Positions 45,263-57,812 of a stretch of 64,000 nt of DNA are shown here, piece after piece. Position 1 is the first letter of the stretch; every line of letters begins with the position of its first letter. A program made the position numbers and the translations under genes. The notes beneath the pieces are model-generated. The model was not told where the DNA came from, searched no databases, and was given only the letters and a program-made list of their open reading frames with translations. This DNA is from Lithobates sylvaticus (taxonomy: Eukaryota; Chordata; Amphibia; Anura; Ranidae), in NCBI GenBank assembly GCA_028564925.1, contig CM053033.1, positions 85,652,468 through 85,716,467 on the forward strand, written 5' to 3'.

Positions 45263-48200
45263 ATGTCGCACGTACATGCAACAAAAAACACCTCCACGCT
45301 TAAAGTAGTCTCATTAAACGCTAAGGGTCTCAACATCCCCGAAAAACGTAGTCAAGTACTTGATCTGATGTATAAACTGAAAGCAAACGTAATATTTCTG
45401 CAGGAAACACACTTTCGTACAAACAAAATCCCCAAACTTACGAACCATATGTTCCCGACAGTATATCACGCCACCAACTTACACGCAAAGACTAAAGGGG
45501 TATCAATTTTAATCTCAAAGAATCTTGACTGGCAACCCTTAGACTCTCTTATAGATACGGAGGGCAGATACCTCTTTCTTAAGGGCCGACTCCAGGGACG
45601 GCCCGTGACTCTGGCCAACATATACAGCCCCAATACGGCACAAGTAGGCTTTTTTAGATCAATCTCATGACTACTCTCAGAATTCCACTCGGGAATGACT
45701 ATCCTAGGAGGTGATTTCAATGTGGCCCTTTTTCCATTATTGGACACCTCCTCCGGTACGGCCTCCCTGCCTTACAAAGCTATCCGGCAAATCAAGTTAC
45801 AAATTCAGGACCTTCTTCTTCACGACACATGGCGTGCCCTCCACCCTGATGTAAAAGATTTTACCTTCTTCTCCGCACCCCATAACAGGTATTCCAGAAT
45901 CGATTATCTTTTCCTATCCCAGAAAGACATCCCCTTCCTATCCACAGCCACCATTGAACCGATGCTACTTTCAGACCACCACCCGATTACACTGACCCTG
46001 ACATTCCCCGACAAACATGTCCCCAAAAGCATCTGTCGCCTAGACTCGTCACTCCTCACCTCAGAAGACGTCACTGATGATGTCCGTAGTTGCATAAACA
46101 CCTTTTTTCTTGAAAACGACACACCCGACACAGCCCCTCTCACCCAATGGGAAGCCCATAAATGCGTAGTCCGAGGAAAACTCATTGCCCTGAAAGCAGC
46201 CCGTCGGAAAGCCCACCAACAAACCATTTCAGACCTACTTGACAAGATCAAAACCCTTGAACTTGCTCACAAGCAATCACGAGCCCAGCAAATCCACCAT
46301 GAACTTACCTGTCACAGGAAAGCGCTGCGTGAAGAACTAAACCGTAAAACGAGACGCAAATTTGTCCTACAACAAAAACTCTACTACGAATTTGGTAACA
46401 AATGCGGAAAATATCTTGCTAAAGCCCTCCAGACCAGGAAAGCAAACACAAACATTCACACCATCAAAGATTCTCAAGGGAAGGCCCATATCACCCCAAT
46501 AGACATAGCAGCCCAATTTGAAACTTACTACTCAAATCTGTATAATCTCCCTAAGCATACTACAAACCATAGAAGAACTGAAAACAGACATGCCTCAATC
46601 AAGTCTTTCCTCGACAAATTTGGCCCCAAACCTATAGACAGAGAAGACGCAACCCAGTTAGAAAATCCTATTTCAGAAGAAGAAATTAAATTGGCAATTA
46701 AACAACTTAAGAATGGTAAAAGTCCAGGCCCTGATGGGCTTACAGCTGCTTACTTCAAAACTTTCACAGACATATTAACCCCACATATGATTAAGACCTA
46801 CAACTCCTTAACATCATCCACTCTCCCATTCCATAGGTTATTAGAAGCCCACATCACAGTGATCCCAAAAGAGGAGAAAGACCCCACATCAGTCAGCAAT
46901 TATAGGCCAATATCCCTTTTGAATGTAGATATAAAAATATACGCCAAAATTCTAGCTTCCCGTCTACTAACTTTCCTACCTTCCCTGATAGGGAGAGATC
47001 AAGTAGGCTTTATCCCTGGAAGAGAAGCCAGGGATAATACGATCAAAGCCCTGAATATTCATCATTGGATTACAACACATGAACAAAAAGGATTCTTTCT
47101 GTCGCTGGATGCAGAAAAGGCGTTCGACAGGCTGGCATGGGACTACCTGGGAGCAGTCCTTAGACATATTGGGCTCCAAAATCGAATGTTTAATGCCATC
47201 ATGTCCCTCTATACAACCCCGACCGCTAGAGTACGTGTAAATGGCCACCTGTCGAACGCCTTCTCCATCAGTAATGGGACAAGACAGGGATGCCCACTCT
47301 CCCCAATCCTATTCATCTTAACCCTTGAACCCTTTCTCCAATGTCTCAGATCCAACAACAGTGTTAAAGGCTTCCCCATCGGCGACCGCACCTATAAAAT
47401 AGCCGCATTCGCCGATGACATACTACTATTCCTGCAAGATCCGCACATTTCAATCCCGAACCTTCTAAAGGAACTAGATAATTTTCATAAGATCTCCAAC
47501 TTCAAGATTAATTTTGCAAAATCCCAGGCCCTGAATATCTCCCTACCACAAGAAATAGTAACGCAGTGCATAAACAACTTCCCCTTTCAATGGAAACATG
47601 ATCAGATCAAATATCTAGGAGTATACCTAACAGCAAACCTTTCAGATATCTTCCCCAAAAACTATCAATCCATCCTCAAAACTATTCAGAATGACCTAAA
47701 CAAATGGAATAATCCCCATTTTTCCTGGTTTGGAAGGGCAGCAATTCTAAAAATGAACATCCTCCCCCGCATCCTATACATCCTACAGACCTTACCCATC
47801 AAAATCCCCCCATCCTTCTTTCAGCTCTACAAACGACTGACTACCAGGTTCCTATGGCGACAGAAAAGACCTAGGATAGCTTATGAACAACTGACGAAAC
47901 CAAAGACGAAGGGAGGCATTGGCCTTCCAGACCTCAAAAGATACTACTGGGCCTGTCATCTCTCTAGAATTATAGACTGGTCTGTTCATGGCCGATGCAA
48001 AGATTGGGTAGCCCTTGAACACACATTCTCCCCCCTCCCTTTGCGTTTCCTACCCTGGACTTTGACCGAGCACTTCCCGAAAGATCTCCTTAATCGTCCC
48101 CTAATCACCCCGACGCTCCGCTGTTTCAAAGACACATGTCGACAACTGCGCATTTCCTCTAGCCCTGGACCTCTTACGTCGGTTAAACTCAACCCAGCAT

Positions 48201-49147
48201 TCTCACCTGGCATGTCCTCCAACTTTCTAGCGGATACCTGGCAACATACAGAAGTTCTAGCCCACCACTTTTATAGATCGGGTGTATTTCTTAGTCGCTC
48301 CTCCCTACCAGCCAACACAGACAATAATAACTTTCCATTATGGACATATTTCCAGATCAGACATTTCCTTAAGAACGCTGACCGTATATCCTCTGTCTCT
48401 CGCAAGCTCACACCATTTGAACAACTATGTTCTCAAACTGCACCCCAGCAACACATGATCTCCAACACTTACAACATACTATCCTCTGACAGTCTACTGA
48501 AAACGAGCAAAGCCTGCCTAAACTGGGAAAGGGACCTACAAATAGAAATGACAGAAGCACAATGGGAACACATCTCTAGAGTGACACATAAAGGCTCCCT
48601 AAATGTCTCAATACAGGAAAACAGCTATAAGATTTTAATGCGCTGGTATAGAACTCCAGTAGTTCTTAACAAATTCAATCCTGCCCTTTCAAATACATGT
48701 TGGAGATGTGTCAGAGACACAGGTACTTTAGAACACATTTGGTGGTCCTGCCCCCTCATCCAGCCATTCTGGACCCAAGTACGGGAACTGACATCACAAA
48801 TTTCTACCTACACCCTAGAACATACCCCAGCACAGTTCCTCCTTAACCACTCAGACATACCGACGCATCAATACTGTAAAACATTGTTACCACACCTAAT
48901 AAACGCAGCCAAAATCTGTATCCCTCTCCACTGGGGAACAACCCATGTTCCGACCATCCCGGAATGGATCAAACGAGTTAGTAAAATCGCAGAAATGGAG
49001 GAACTTATCTCCATAGCCAAAGATTGCCCGACTAAATTTTCACACACATGGGCCTGTTGGACCCACTTCTGCACCACCGACCAATACAAAGTATTGATGA
49101 GCCAAAATACCATGAGCCGCACACCCCGAGACGAGGACAACTCTTAA
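45263..49147 (+). CDS. L1 ORF2 protein: endonuclease-reverse transcriptase, one in-frame stop
   Basis: ORF2p nicks the target and primes reverse transcription of L1 RNA. The ATG at 45263 is chosen because it directly precedes the endonuclease; an open stretch back to 45170 starts only at TTG. Endonuclease motifs: SLNAKGL (Asn19), QETH (Glu48), GGDFN (Asp151), RIDY (Asp214), SDHH (238-240). Reverse transcriptase: YRPISLLN, FIPGREARDN, LDAEKAFDRL, RQGCPLSPIL, AFADDILLF (FADD about 716-719). The C-terminal Cys/His cluster CWRC..H..C lies near 1146-1162. The frame is open over 1,294 codons except for a TGA at 45668-45670 (codon 136), between the second and third endonuclease motifs. The TGA could be a CpG decay of CGA. 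Catalytic residues are otherwise present. Confidence 0.92.
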
Positions 49148-49841
49148 CGAGTCCTTTTCGTCACTCATAAAAATGACCCCATCAAGGCATAGTACAAGTG
49201 CCCTCCCTCACCTAAACAAGGGAAGATTGAGGGAGGCCCCTTGTCTGATTAAAGGAACATGCACCCAAATATCACCAGGTTAAATCTTGCTACCCATAAT
49301 ACCCCGACCCTTCATGATTGGTGGCAGAGTCTGTGAGGTACCCCAAACCCAACTCATCCCCACCCCTTCTTCCCCTTCTTCTTCTCTCTCCTCCCCTACC
49401 CCCCTTCTCCCCTCCCCCCTTCGGTTTACACCATAAATCATCTCCTACACACAACATAACTCCATTCTCCCAAAACTCTGCTCTGTAACCAAGTTAGGCA
49501 ATATAGGCTATAGTTATATCTGACCACTTAAAGTTGGCTATCTTCTCAAGATCTAGCAAAGGGCCAACCCTACCCGTGAAACAGACACACTTAGGTTCAG
49601 AAAGATGTTCTAGAAATGTGATAAACATTTACGGCAAACAGACCATATGTAAGAGTATCTCATGTCGCTCCTTAAGTGTATATACCAGTGATTTAAACCA
49701 AACGATGTACTGTGACGATCATTACTTGCTAGTTCTGTTAACAGTTATTGTGATATATGTTGTAATGCTGCAAACATTTTGCTTACATATGTTGTAAACC
49801 CTACCTCTTTTTTCAATAAAACATTATGGAACAAAAAAAAA
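49148..49841 (+). other. L1 3' region with pyrimidine tract
   Basis: Downstream of ORF2 there is a C/T-rich run at about 49355-49425, then ordinary sequence to the A tail. On the opposite strand this run is purine-rich, reminiscent of the polypurine tract in mammalian L1 3' UTRs, though there the purines are on the sense strand. Confidence 0.6.
49815..49820 (+). promoter_or_regulatory. Polyadenylation signal AATAAA of the L1
   Basis: AATAAA lies 12 bases before the terminal A run that ends the element, the expected spacing for 3'-end formation. Confidence 0.8.
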
Positions 49842-49856
49842 AATATTGAAAATATG

Positions 49857-50005
49857 ACTGATCGTGCCAAAAAAACTGTCTTTTATTTTAAAGTGGTGTT
49901 TCCACCAAAAAAAAAAAAATTGCTTAAAAATCATAAAAAAGTCTAGATGCCTAAATGCATTGAGTTGCTGTCATGTGATTGACTGATTAGCAATTTGTTT
50001 TACTA
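49857..50005. other. Unassigned sequence right of the L1
   Basis: This is the pre-insertion flank. It holds A runs (49906-49919) and no recognised feature. Confidence 0.4.
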
Positions 50006-50006
50006 A

Positions 50007-50011
<5 letters not shown>

Positions 50012-50088
<77 letters not shown>

Positions 50089-50132
50089 TATAATATATAT
50101 ACATACATACATACATACATACATACATACAT
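50012..50132. repeat. Compound (TA)n/(TACA)n microsatellite
   Basis: About 30 TA units (50018-50080), a second short TA block, then eight or so ACAT units to 50130 and a T run. Confidence 0.95.
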
Positions 50133-50139
50133 TTTTTTT

Positions 50140-50945
50140 TTCCTAACACCCTAGAGAATAAAATGGCAGTCGTTGCAATACTTTCTGTGACACCGCATTT
50201 ATGCAGCGGTCTTACAAGCACACTTTTTTGGAATTAAAAAATAAGACAACAGTAATGTTAGCCCAATTTTTTTATATTGTGCAAGAAAATATTACGCCGA
50301 GTAAATTGATACCCAACATGTCACACTTCAAAATTGCGCCCGCTCGTGGAATGGCAACAAACCTTTACTTTTAAGAATCTCCATAGGCGATGTTTAAAAA
50401 AATTCTACAGGCTGCATGTCTTGAGTTACAGAAGAGGTCTAAGGCTGGACTTTTTGCTTTCACTCTAACGATCGCGGTGATACTTCACATGTTTGAACAC
50501 CTTTTTCATATGCAGGCGCTGCTCACGTATGTGTTCGCCTCTGCACGCAAAAATTTCTTATTTATTTTACTTTTTCATTTTTACACTGTCCTTTTGTAAC
50601 TTTTATTCCTATTCCAAGGAATGTAAACATCCCTTGTAATAGAAAAAAAAGTATGACAAGACCTCTCAAGAAGAAAAAAATTAACTCATATTTACACGAT
50701 AATGCATTAAAAACAAAAAATGTAGTTTGGGAAAAAAAAATAAGACCGCTATGGGCAGAAGGGACATTTTTGATGTCGCTTCCGCCCTACAATGGTATGG
50801 AGTCGAGCAGGGGCCATCTTCCCCTCAGTCAGCTCCATACCACCAAGTGGTGGAGGGCACCGGAGGGAGGGGGGGCACCGCTGATATTCAGTATTTACAG
50901 CGCTCATTTTTAAAAACAACTTGCACAGTGTGCTATGCCAGACTT
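50140..50945 (+). mobile_element. piggyBac-like TTAA element, second family, partial
   Basis: Motifs ACCCTAGAGAATAAAATGG, TTAGCCCAATTTTTTTAT, ACGATCGCGGTGATAC and ATGTAAACATCCCTTG follow the order of the complete copy at 54516. Neither TTAA end is clear; the left end is replaced by the microsatellite. It is noncoding. Confidence 0.55.
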
Positions 50946-51300
50946 TGAAGGGGAGTTCCACCCTAAAAAAAAAATGCATAAAAAAGGCCCCAAAAAAAAA
51001 TATATATTTTTTCACTTGCCAGAAATGGCTGTTGCTAGGCAGATCGTCCTAATCTGACTCTTCCTATTCCGCGGTGATCTTCGGTCTTCTCCTCCTCGCG
51101 TTGTCTTCCGCAGTAGGAACAGGCATTGAAGCCGCAAGGCTCCACTGCCTGTTTCCTTTATTTGAATGGGAGGCGTCGGGACCCGAGAGCCGAGGGAGGG
51201 GTCGGCCTCAGGCGGCCGACATCACAGGAACCCCTAAAAAGTTAAGTGCTTATTAAAAGTCAGCAGCTACAGTGTTTTTTTCGCTGGCCCACAACTTTAA
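50946..51300. mobile_element. T2-like MITE remnant
   Basis: Similar in its 'AAAAGTCAGCAGCTACA' block and right end (..CCACAACTTTAA) to the MITE at 994-1473. The left end is unclear near 50948. Confidence 0.4.
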
Positions 51301-51548
51301 TAGAGAAGCTGGCAGTGACAAATTTAATATTACAATAATAGCGGCGGGGGGTTTGCCAGGGCGCGCCGGAGATGGACAGAGAGGGTGCTGACAGGGAGGA
51401 AGGAGGGATGAGGGGGAGACAGGAGAGCAAAGAGCAGGCAGCCTATAAGGGAGCTGAATTCATATAATCTAATTCTAGGAAGCTTCCTGCTGTATTGTGA
51501 GAGATTGAGATAACCAAAATTTCAGCTTTTACACAGCTGATTACTTAA

Positions 51549-52004
51549 AGAGGAAGTAAAGGCAGACTAAAAATAAAAACACACCCTGTAAGGCAAAGGC
51601 ATAATGAGCTAGTATGCATAGTATACTAGCTCATTCTGAATAACTTACCTGAGATAGAAGCCCCCCGAAGCGACCCTCGTTGTCGTCCTCTGACGGCGCC
51701 ATGATACCCGGAGTGACTTCCGGGTATCGCGGCTCTGGCACTATGACTGGCCGGAGCCGCGATGACGTGCATGCGGCATGTGGCATGTGCGCGAAAGCCA
51801 CCACTAACGGCATGATTGCCATTAGCAGCGGCATGCTCAGTGCGCCTGCGCGCCGCTGTCTACGGCGCATGCACCGTAGACAGCAGTGCCTGTCATTTGC
51901 AAATATACCTACACGGTTTAGGTAGATATTTATTGGGCCTACAGGTAAGCCTTAATCTAGGCTTACCTGTAGGTCAAAGTGGTCTGTAAGAGTTTACAAC
52001 CACT
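51549..52004. mobile_element. T2-like MITE (456 bp)
   Basis: TTAA at 51545-51548 and 52005-52008. Ends AGAGGAAGTAAAGGC and, inverted, AGTGGTTGTAAACTC. The hairpin GAGCTAGTATGCATAGTATACTAGCTC lies at about 51607. It is a close relative of the copy inside the old L1 at 20280. Confidence 0.7.
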
Positions 52005-52109
52005 TTAATAAAGGTAACGTGAATTTAAAAAAGCAAAAAAGAATTCTAAATTGTTTAAATCTGAATTCCAGGCATGGTATATTTTTACATACTGTAGTTA
52101 CATTGGTCC

Positions 52110-52428
52110 AGCTTGGACCAATATAATTATGTATATACCATACCTGACCGATGCGTTTTATATTTTAATAATTGGGTATTATATTGTGTTTTGTGTGCAC
52201 TAAAATTCACTATAAAGTGTATTTTTTTATTTTTTTTTACGAAAAATTTGCGTTTGAAAAACCGCCAAGCAAATATTAGGCGACATAGAAAAATGCAACA
52301 CCCACTATTTTAATCTCCAGGGCCTCTTCTTAAAACATATATAAATGTTTAGGGGTTGCAAGTAATTTTCTAACCAATAAATGCAGATTTTACATGTATG
52401 AGAGAAATGTCAGAATTGGCCTGGGTGG
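52110..52428 (+). mobile_element. piggyBac-like TTAA element, second family, right end
   Basis: Ends GAAATGTCAGAATTGGCC..GGTGG followed by TTAA (52429-52432), as in the copies ending at 13576 and (inverted) starting at 54516. The left end was not identified. Confidence 0.5.
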
Positions 52429-52678
52429 TTAAACTGAAAGGGTGGTTTTACAAGGTAAAGGTTCACTTACACTTTACGTGGGAGGCGAGTGCCATCACAG
52501 TGTAGAGCCACTGATCACTCTATCTGTGTAACAGAAAATGTATTGAATCAGCTGCTATGCTCCTACTTGGTGTCCCTGTTGCTGTTGCAGTGACACTGGA
52601 CCACTTTCTACACCCCCTGCTCTGCAACAATATAATCTTACTTTAGACTAGGGCCAGTCAGATAAACTTTAGTTTTAA

Positions 52679-53049
52679 AGTGGTTGTATACCCATTTTTA
52701 ACCTACTGGGTAAAATGAATATCTCCTAAAGACCTAAACCATTCACTTTGCATTCAGCTGCTGATGTCAGCAGCGCAATCAATATGACTGCCCGGCTGAA
52801 GGACCGGCAGATGCTGCTGGACCTTGCCAGGAGAAGACTCCCGCGCGCATGCACCACTCACAGTGCCGGTGCTGCGAACCCGGAAGACACGCCGAGGGCA
52901 AAATGTCAGCTCCCTCGGCGTGGACTGGCCTGCGATACGGGGACCTTGTTCTAATGTAAGTATTTCATGATGAGCTAGTATGCGGTGCATACTAGCTCAT
53001 TATGCCTTTGCCTTGCAGGGTTTTTTTTTTCTGTGGGTATACAACTGCT
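52679..53049. mobile_element. T2-like MITE (371 bp)
   Basis: TTAA at 52675-52678 and 53050-53053. Ends AGTGGTTGTATACCC and, inverted, AGCAGTTGTATACCC. It contains the GAGCTAGTATGC..GCATACTAGCTC hairpin at about 52973, inverted relative to the copies at 20280 and 51549. Confidence 0.75.
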
Positions 53050-53166
53050 TTAATCACACTACTAAAATCTCATGAGATCAGTCTCTTTGCATCGTGTTAC
53101 TTTTTAATATGAACTGCTACATGAGAAGAGAATTTTAGTAGCTTTATTCCTGGAGTTCAGATTTAA

Positions 53167-53666
53167 AGTTGTAAAAACTTACATAGATATACAGACGCAT
53201 ACATACACAGTGAAGTGACTGGCCTCAGGTTTTACACAGAGATGAAACAAATCATCCTACAAAAGTTGTACCTGTTTATCTGCGGCCCTCTCTTCTCTAC
53301 ATTTTTTCAGTTAAAAAAGCTAATTGAAAAGCTTGTTTGAGTGTTCAGAAAACGGGGCTGAAGGTACTCTGCAGAGCTCAGTGATGAGAGCTCTGAGAGC
53401 AGATTGGAGGAAAGGGACACGCCCCCCTTCACAAAACACACAGAAACAGAGCTCAGGCTGTCAGTTACAGGCTGTGTGCTGGAGAATCCTCCCCTGTCAC
53501 CTTTTTAGCTCTTGGTGTCAGGAAAACTTGTTAGAAATTACTCTTGCAGATAGCAGAGGAATGAGGGAGCAGAGAGAAATGATGCTTAGTGCTTTTAATT
53601 GAGACAAGTACACAATATAGAGGAATATGCTTTGTTGATGTTTCATGTCTGAGGTTTACAACCACT
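53167..53666. mobile_element. T2-like MITE (500 bp)
   Basis: TTAA at 53163-53166 and 53667-53670. Ends AGTTGTAAAAACTTAC and, inverted, AGTGGTTGTAAACCTC. It is noncoding; the 92-codon frame at 53324 is chance. Confidence 0.6.
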
Positions 53667-53759
53667 TTAAGTGATCGTGTTGATTTACACTAACCAAATC
53701 TGACATAGCTTTAGGAAATACGGGTTAACAATTCTTGATCCTCAAAGGTGCAGTAGAGG

Positions 53760-53952
53760 ATATGTCGGTTTTATATTTAGCGCCGCTTTACCATAGTTTT
53801 AGCGGCGCTATTCGGCTGCTATCGGGGTGGTTTTAACCCCCGCTATCGGCCTAAAAAGGGGAGACAATGGAGCAGCTGATTGAGGGCGGATTTCAGGCGC
53901 TATTTTTAACGCTATAGTGCCTGCAAAACGCCCTCGGTGTGTGAAAGGGGTC
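53760..53952. mobile_element. Harbinger-like MITE, right part
   Basis: Ends GTGTGTGAAAGGGGTC|TTA. The interior (TTTAGCGCCGC, AGCGGCGCTA, AAAACGCC) is related to the copy at 60209. The left end is not clear. Confidence 0.45.
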
Positions 53953-54515
53953 TTAGAGTAATATAGGGCTGAAACAACTAATCGATCGACAATTAATCGA
54001 TTATGAAATTAATCGATTACTATTTTCATAATCGATTAATCGGCCAGTAATATAATGGGGGTAAAAAAAAAAGAGCCCTTTATAGTACAAAAAGAGCAAA
54101 TCACTACTGTAAATATTACTTTCACAGTTCTACGGTAAAAAATAATTAAACCCTTACAGTAGTGATTATCTGCTTTTTTTTGTACTATAAAGGGCTCATT
54201 TTAGTTATTTTTTTTCATATACTTTTTTCAGCTGCTGCGTATTTGGAAAGGGTCAGGGACTTTTTTTTAACGCAAAACTTTTTTTTGGTTCAATATACTT
54301 CAATGGAGAAGCTGCAGAAAAGCATGTAATGCGTTTTTGCAGCAATTTGTGTTTTTTATTCTGCCCAACAACAAATTGGCCAAAAAACAGTATATCTCCT
54401 CTAATAGTGTATACAGTATATCTCTTCTGTCTGTTATTCTCAGAGTGGATTTGATATTTTGCTCCCTAACCATATAGTTGGTTGTTTATATTTACCACTG
54501 CATAGAGATATTTAA

Positions 54516-55735
54516 CCACCTGAGACCCAGGCCAATTCTGACATTTCTCTCCTACATGTAAAATTCCAAATTTTTTTGCTAGAAAATTACATAGAACCCC
54601 CAAACATTATATATGTTTTTTTTAGCAAAGACCCTAAAGAATACAATGGCGGTCGTTGCAACTTTTTATCTCGCACGGTATTTGCGCAGCAATTTTATGA
54701 ACGCGTTTTTTTCAGAAAAAAAACAGTTTCCTGCTTTAAAAAAAAACAAAACAGTAAAGTTAGCCCAATTTTTTTGCATAATGTGAAAGATGAAGATACG
54801 CCGAGTAAATAGATACCCAACATGTCACGCTTCAAAATTGCATGCGCTTGTGGAATGGCGCCAAACTTTGGTATTTAAAAATCCCCATAGTCGACGCTTT
54901 AACATTTTTTACTGGTTACATATTTTAAGTTACAGAGGAGGTCTAGGGCTAGAATTATTGCTCTCGCTCTAACGTTCGCAGCGATACCTCACATGTGTGG
55001 TTTGAACACCGTTTTCATATGTGGGCGGGACTTACATATGCGTTCGCTTCTGCGTACGAGCTCGCGGGGACAGGGCGCTTTAAATTTTTTTTTTTTTTCT
55101 TTTTATTGTTCATTTTACTTTTATTTTTTTAGTTCAACAACTTTAAAAAAAAAAAAAAAAAATATTTGATTACTTTTATTCCTATTACAAGGAATGTAAA
55201 CATCCCTTGTAATAGGAATATTACATGATCGGACCTATTTACAGTGAGATATGGGGTCAATAAGACCCCACATCTCACCTCTAGGCTGGGAAGCCTAAAA
55301 TCAAAAAAAAAAAAAAAAAAAAAACGATCACCGCTTCCCAGCGGAGGCGGCGCCGTTTTTTGAATGCAGAGGCCGGGCGTGACGTCATAACATCGCGCCC
55401 GGCCTCTGAACGATCATAGAGACTCCGGCGACCATCTGGTCCGCCGGAAATCTCTATGATCATCATCCGGTGCCGGCGGATCCCGAGTCCGACTCACCGA
55501 TGGAAGCGGTGAGTCGGTAGAAGCACCGGAGGGCGGCGGGAGGGGGGGGGCGTCCCCTCCCGCCGCCCGTAAGAACGATCAAGCGGCGGAACAGCCGCTA
55601 TGATCGTTCTTATGGTGCAGGGAATCGCCGGCTGAAACCGGCAATATCTGAATGATGTCTGTAGCTACAGGCATCATTCAGATATACCCCTGAGACCAAA
55701 AAGACGTCATATGACGTATACTGGGTCTCAGGTGG
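54516..55735. mobile_element. piggyBac-like TTAA element, second family, complete (1220 bp)
   Basis: TTAA at 54512-54515 and 55736-55739. Ends CCACCTGAGACCCAG and, inverted, CCACCTGAGACCCAG: a perfect 15-bp terminal repeat. Two subterminal hairpins lie near the right end (55644-55685 and 55703-55718). There is also an AATGTAAACATCCCTTG hairpin at about 55192. Noncoding; this is the reference copy for partial relatives at 13180, 33690, 50140 and 52110. Confidence 0.8.
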
Positions 55736-55792
55736 TTAAGAATAAATTGCCTTTTTTTTAAACTTTACATATTAACTAAATTATACTGTACT

Positions 55793-56908
55793 TTGGACTT
55801 GTTTTTAAGTTTTTTAAACAAAAATGACCGCAATATAGTTTTAACATCAGAAAGAAGTAAGGAAGAGATCAACTATTTGGATGTCACCATATACAGAAAA
55901 GGAGAGAACCTTGAAACAAAAGTTTTCTTCAAAAAAACGGATAGGAACAGCTATTTACCAATAACAAGTGGGCATCATCCACAATGGCTCAAGAACATCC
56001 CGAAGGGCCAGATCATGCGGGTACGGAGAAACTGTTCGGAAGACTCCAATTTCGTGGAACAGGCCAACATTTTAACAGAGAGGTTTGTAACAAAAGGTTA
56101 TAACCCAAGTATCCTGGATAAAGTAGTAGAAGAGGTAAAGAGAATACCCAGATCGGTCTGCCTGAAAGAAAAGGATATCGAACCAGCAGTTCAACAAAAA
56201 GAGACCCAAAAACCAACCAGTAGCAAGGAATGGGGTTTCATATCTGGGTACCATTCGCAATATAAAGAAATTGAAGAGATATTTAAACATCATTGGCATA
56301 TACTCCTGTTAGACAAAAAGCTCAACACTGAATTACCACAGGTACCACAGTTTATTTACAGAAAGGCCACTAGTTTTGGAGACAAAATCGTAAGGAAAAT
56401 CGTAGACCCTCCGAAAAGACCACCCACGTTCTGGGACAGAAAAGGATTCTACGCTTGTAGAAGGTGTAAAGCCTGCCGAGAAATAACCTCACCCAGCAGA
56501 GCACTTGAGAACTTCAGCTCATCAGTGAACAACCAAACATTTTCGATTGAGCAATTCATTACTTGCAACTCTACACATGTGGTCTATGCTTTAAAATGCC
56601 CGTGTGGATTGATCTATATTGGACGAACCAAAAGGAAACTTCGAGTACGAATTGCAGAGCACATTCATAATATAAAAAGAGGGTACAAAGACCATAATGT
56701 GTCTCTGCACTTCAAGCTGAAGCATGACAGGGATGCATCCGGCCTATTATTTTGGGGGGTTGAACAGATCCAACCCCACTGGAGAGGAACTAACCTAGTA
56801 CGGGAGCTATCCAAACGCGAGACGCATTGGATATACTCAGTAGATGTTCTAGTGCCTAAAGGCTTGAACGTTGAGCTCGATATTAACTGTTTTATAAGTG
56901 ACACATAG
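55793..56908 (+). CDS. Penelope-like RT C-terminus plus GIY-YIG endonuclease, 371 codons
   Basis: PLE proteins join a telomerase-like reverse transcriptase to a GIY-YIG nuclease that nicks the target. Here the frame is open from a TTG at 55793, but that is a truncation point and not a true start. Residues 1-60 match the post-catalytic RT region (FLNKNDRN, INYLDVTIYRK, NSYLPITSGHHPQWLKNIPKGQ). A cysteine motif ACRRCKAC lies near 221-228. The nuclease spans about 262-345: VVYALKCPCGLIYIG, R..IAEH and RETHWI, followed by PKGLNVELD. No stop interrupts the frame. The RT palm is absent, so the copy cannot act alone. Confidence 0.88.
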   Translation: MDLFLSFLNKNDRNIVLTSERSKEEINYLDVTIYRKGENLETKVFFKKTDRNSYLPITSGHHPQWLKNIPKGQIMRVRRNCSEDSNFVEQANILTERFVTKGYNPSILDKVVEEVKRIPRSVCLKEKDIEPAVQQKETQKPTSSKEWGFISGYHSQYKEIEEIFKHHWHILLLDKKLNTELPQVPQFIYRKATSFGDKIVRKIVDPPKRPPTFWDRKGFYACRRCKACREITSPSRALENFSSSVNNQTFSIEQFITCNSTHVVYALKCPCGLIYIGRTKRKLRVRIAEHIHNIKRGYKDHNVSLHFKLKHDRDASGLLFWGVEQIQPHWRGTNLVRELSKRETHWIYSVDVLVPKGLNVELDINCFISDT

Positions 56909-56929
56909 TCCATGATTTTTATTCTCCCT

Positions 56930-57082
56930 TTGCATATATATATATGGTTTTTTATATATGTATATGGTTTTTATATATATATGGTTTTATCTATACACGA
57001 TTTTATCTATATATATATATTTCTGTATTTATTGATTCCTCCCAGACACAGATTCATCGATTCATGGATTTCCTATTTCTTA

Positions 57083-57113
<31 letters not shown>

Positions 57114-57180
57114 TTCTTATTTATATATATATTTATTTATTTATTCATATATACATATTTATTTATTTATTTATGTCTAT
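56930..57180. repeat. AT-rich simple repeats (TATA/TTTA)
   Basis: Irregular TATATGGTTTTT, TATA and ATTTATTT runs right after the PLE frame. The low-complexity frames here are meaningless. Confidence 0.8.
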
Positions 57181-57684
57181 AATATAGTAGGCTGCATCCA
57201 CATGTAAAATAGTCTGTTCCCAAAAAGCTAATTTCTTTAATAAACGGGATCTCTTATAAGAGCCATGTTCCATATAAGGAACTTAATACAGGTCACTGAC
57301 ACTAGAAGGTCACAGCGGTCTTAATAAATGGAGATTTGGTCCATCACAAGAATTAGTCCAATATCCTTATCCTTTACATATAGCGTAGGAATGTTTTACA
57401 CATATCACAAGGTTTTATATATCCGATAAGTGGAGTTTCATATATAAATAGACTATTATGGGTTTAGATGGTATATAGTTTTTTATGTGTGCAATGTGTA
57501 TCTTTCAATTTTGATATACTTTTAATCAGGTTTTACACATATGATATACATGTATGTAAACATATGTTTATATCTCTATAATTTGTTTGAAGTAGAACAA
57601 CACCAGAGGCTAATATTTAGTATAATATCAGCATAATTTCATCCCCCTATTCAGGTTAAATTTTAATTTCAATTTAATTTTTAA

Positions 57685-57781
57685 TTTTTAATTTTATTTT
57701 TATTTATTGTTTGTTTATTTTTATTTTTATTTTTTTATTTATTTTTATTTTTATTTTTATTTTTATTTATATTTATTTTTA

Positions 57782-57812
<31 letters not shown>

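Larger units (their letters stand above)
41884..49841 (+). mobile_element. Full-length L1 LINE, nearly intact (8.0 kb)
   Basis: A perfect 15-bp target duplication AATATTGAAAATATG lies at 41869-41883 and 49842-49856. The element starts GGGGGCGTGGTTTGG, has a short leader (about 103 bp), ORF1, an unusually long 2-kb spacer, ORF2, a 0.7-kb 3' region, an AATAAA signal and an A run of about 10. It inserted right at the TTAA scar of the composite to its left. ORF1 is intact and ORF2 has a single in-frame stop, so the copy is young. Members of this family with an intact ORF2 could be mobile; this copy as read is not. Confidence 0.93.

Noticed and set aside
50003-50221. Frame of Tyr/Ile repeats, minus strand
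   Set aside because: Translation of (TA)n and (TACA)n microsatellites.
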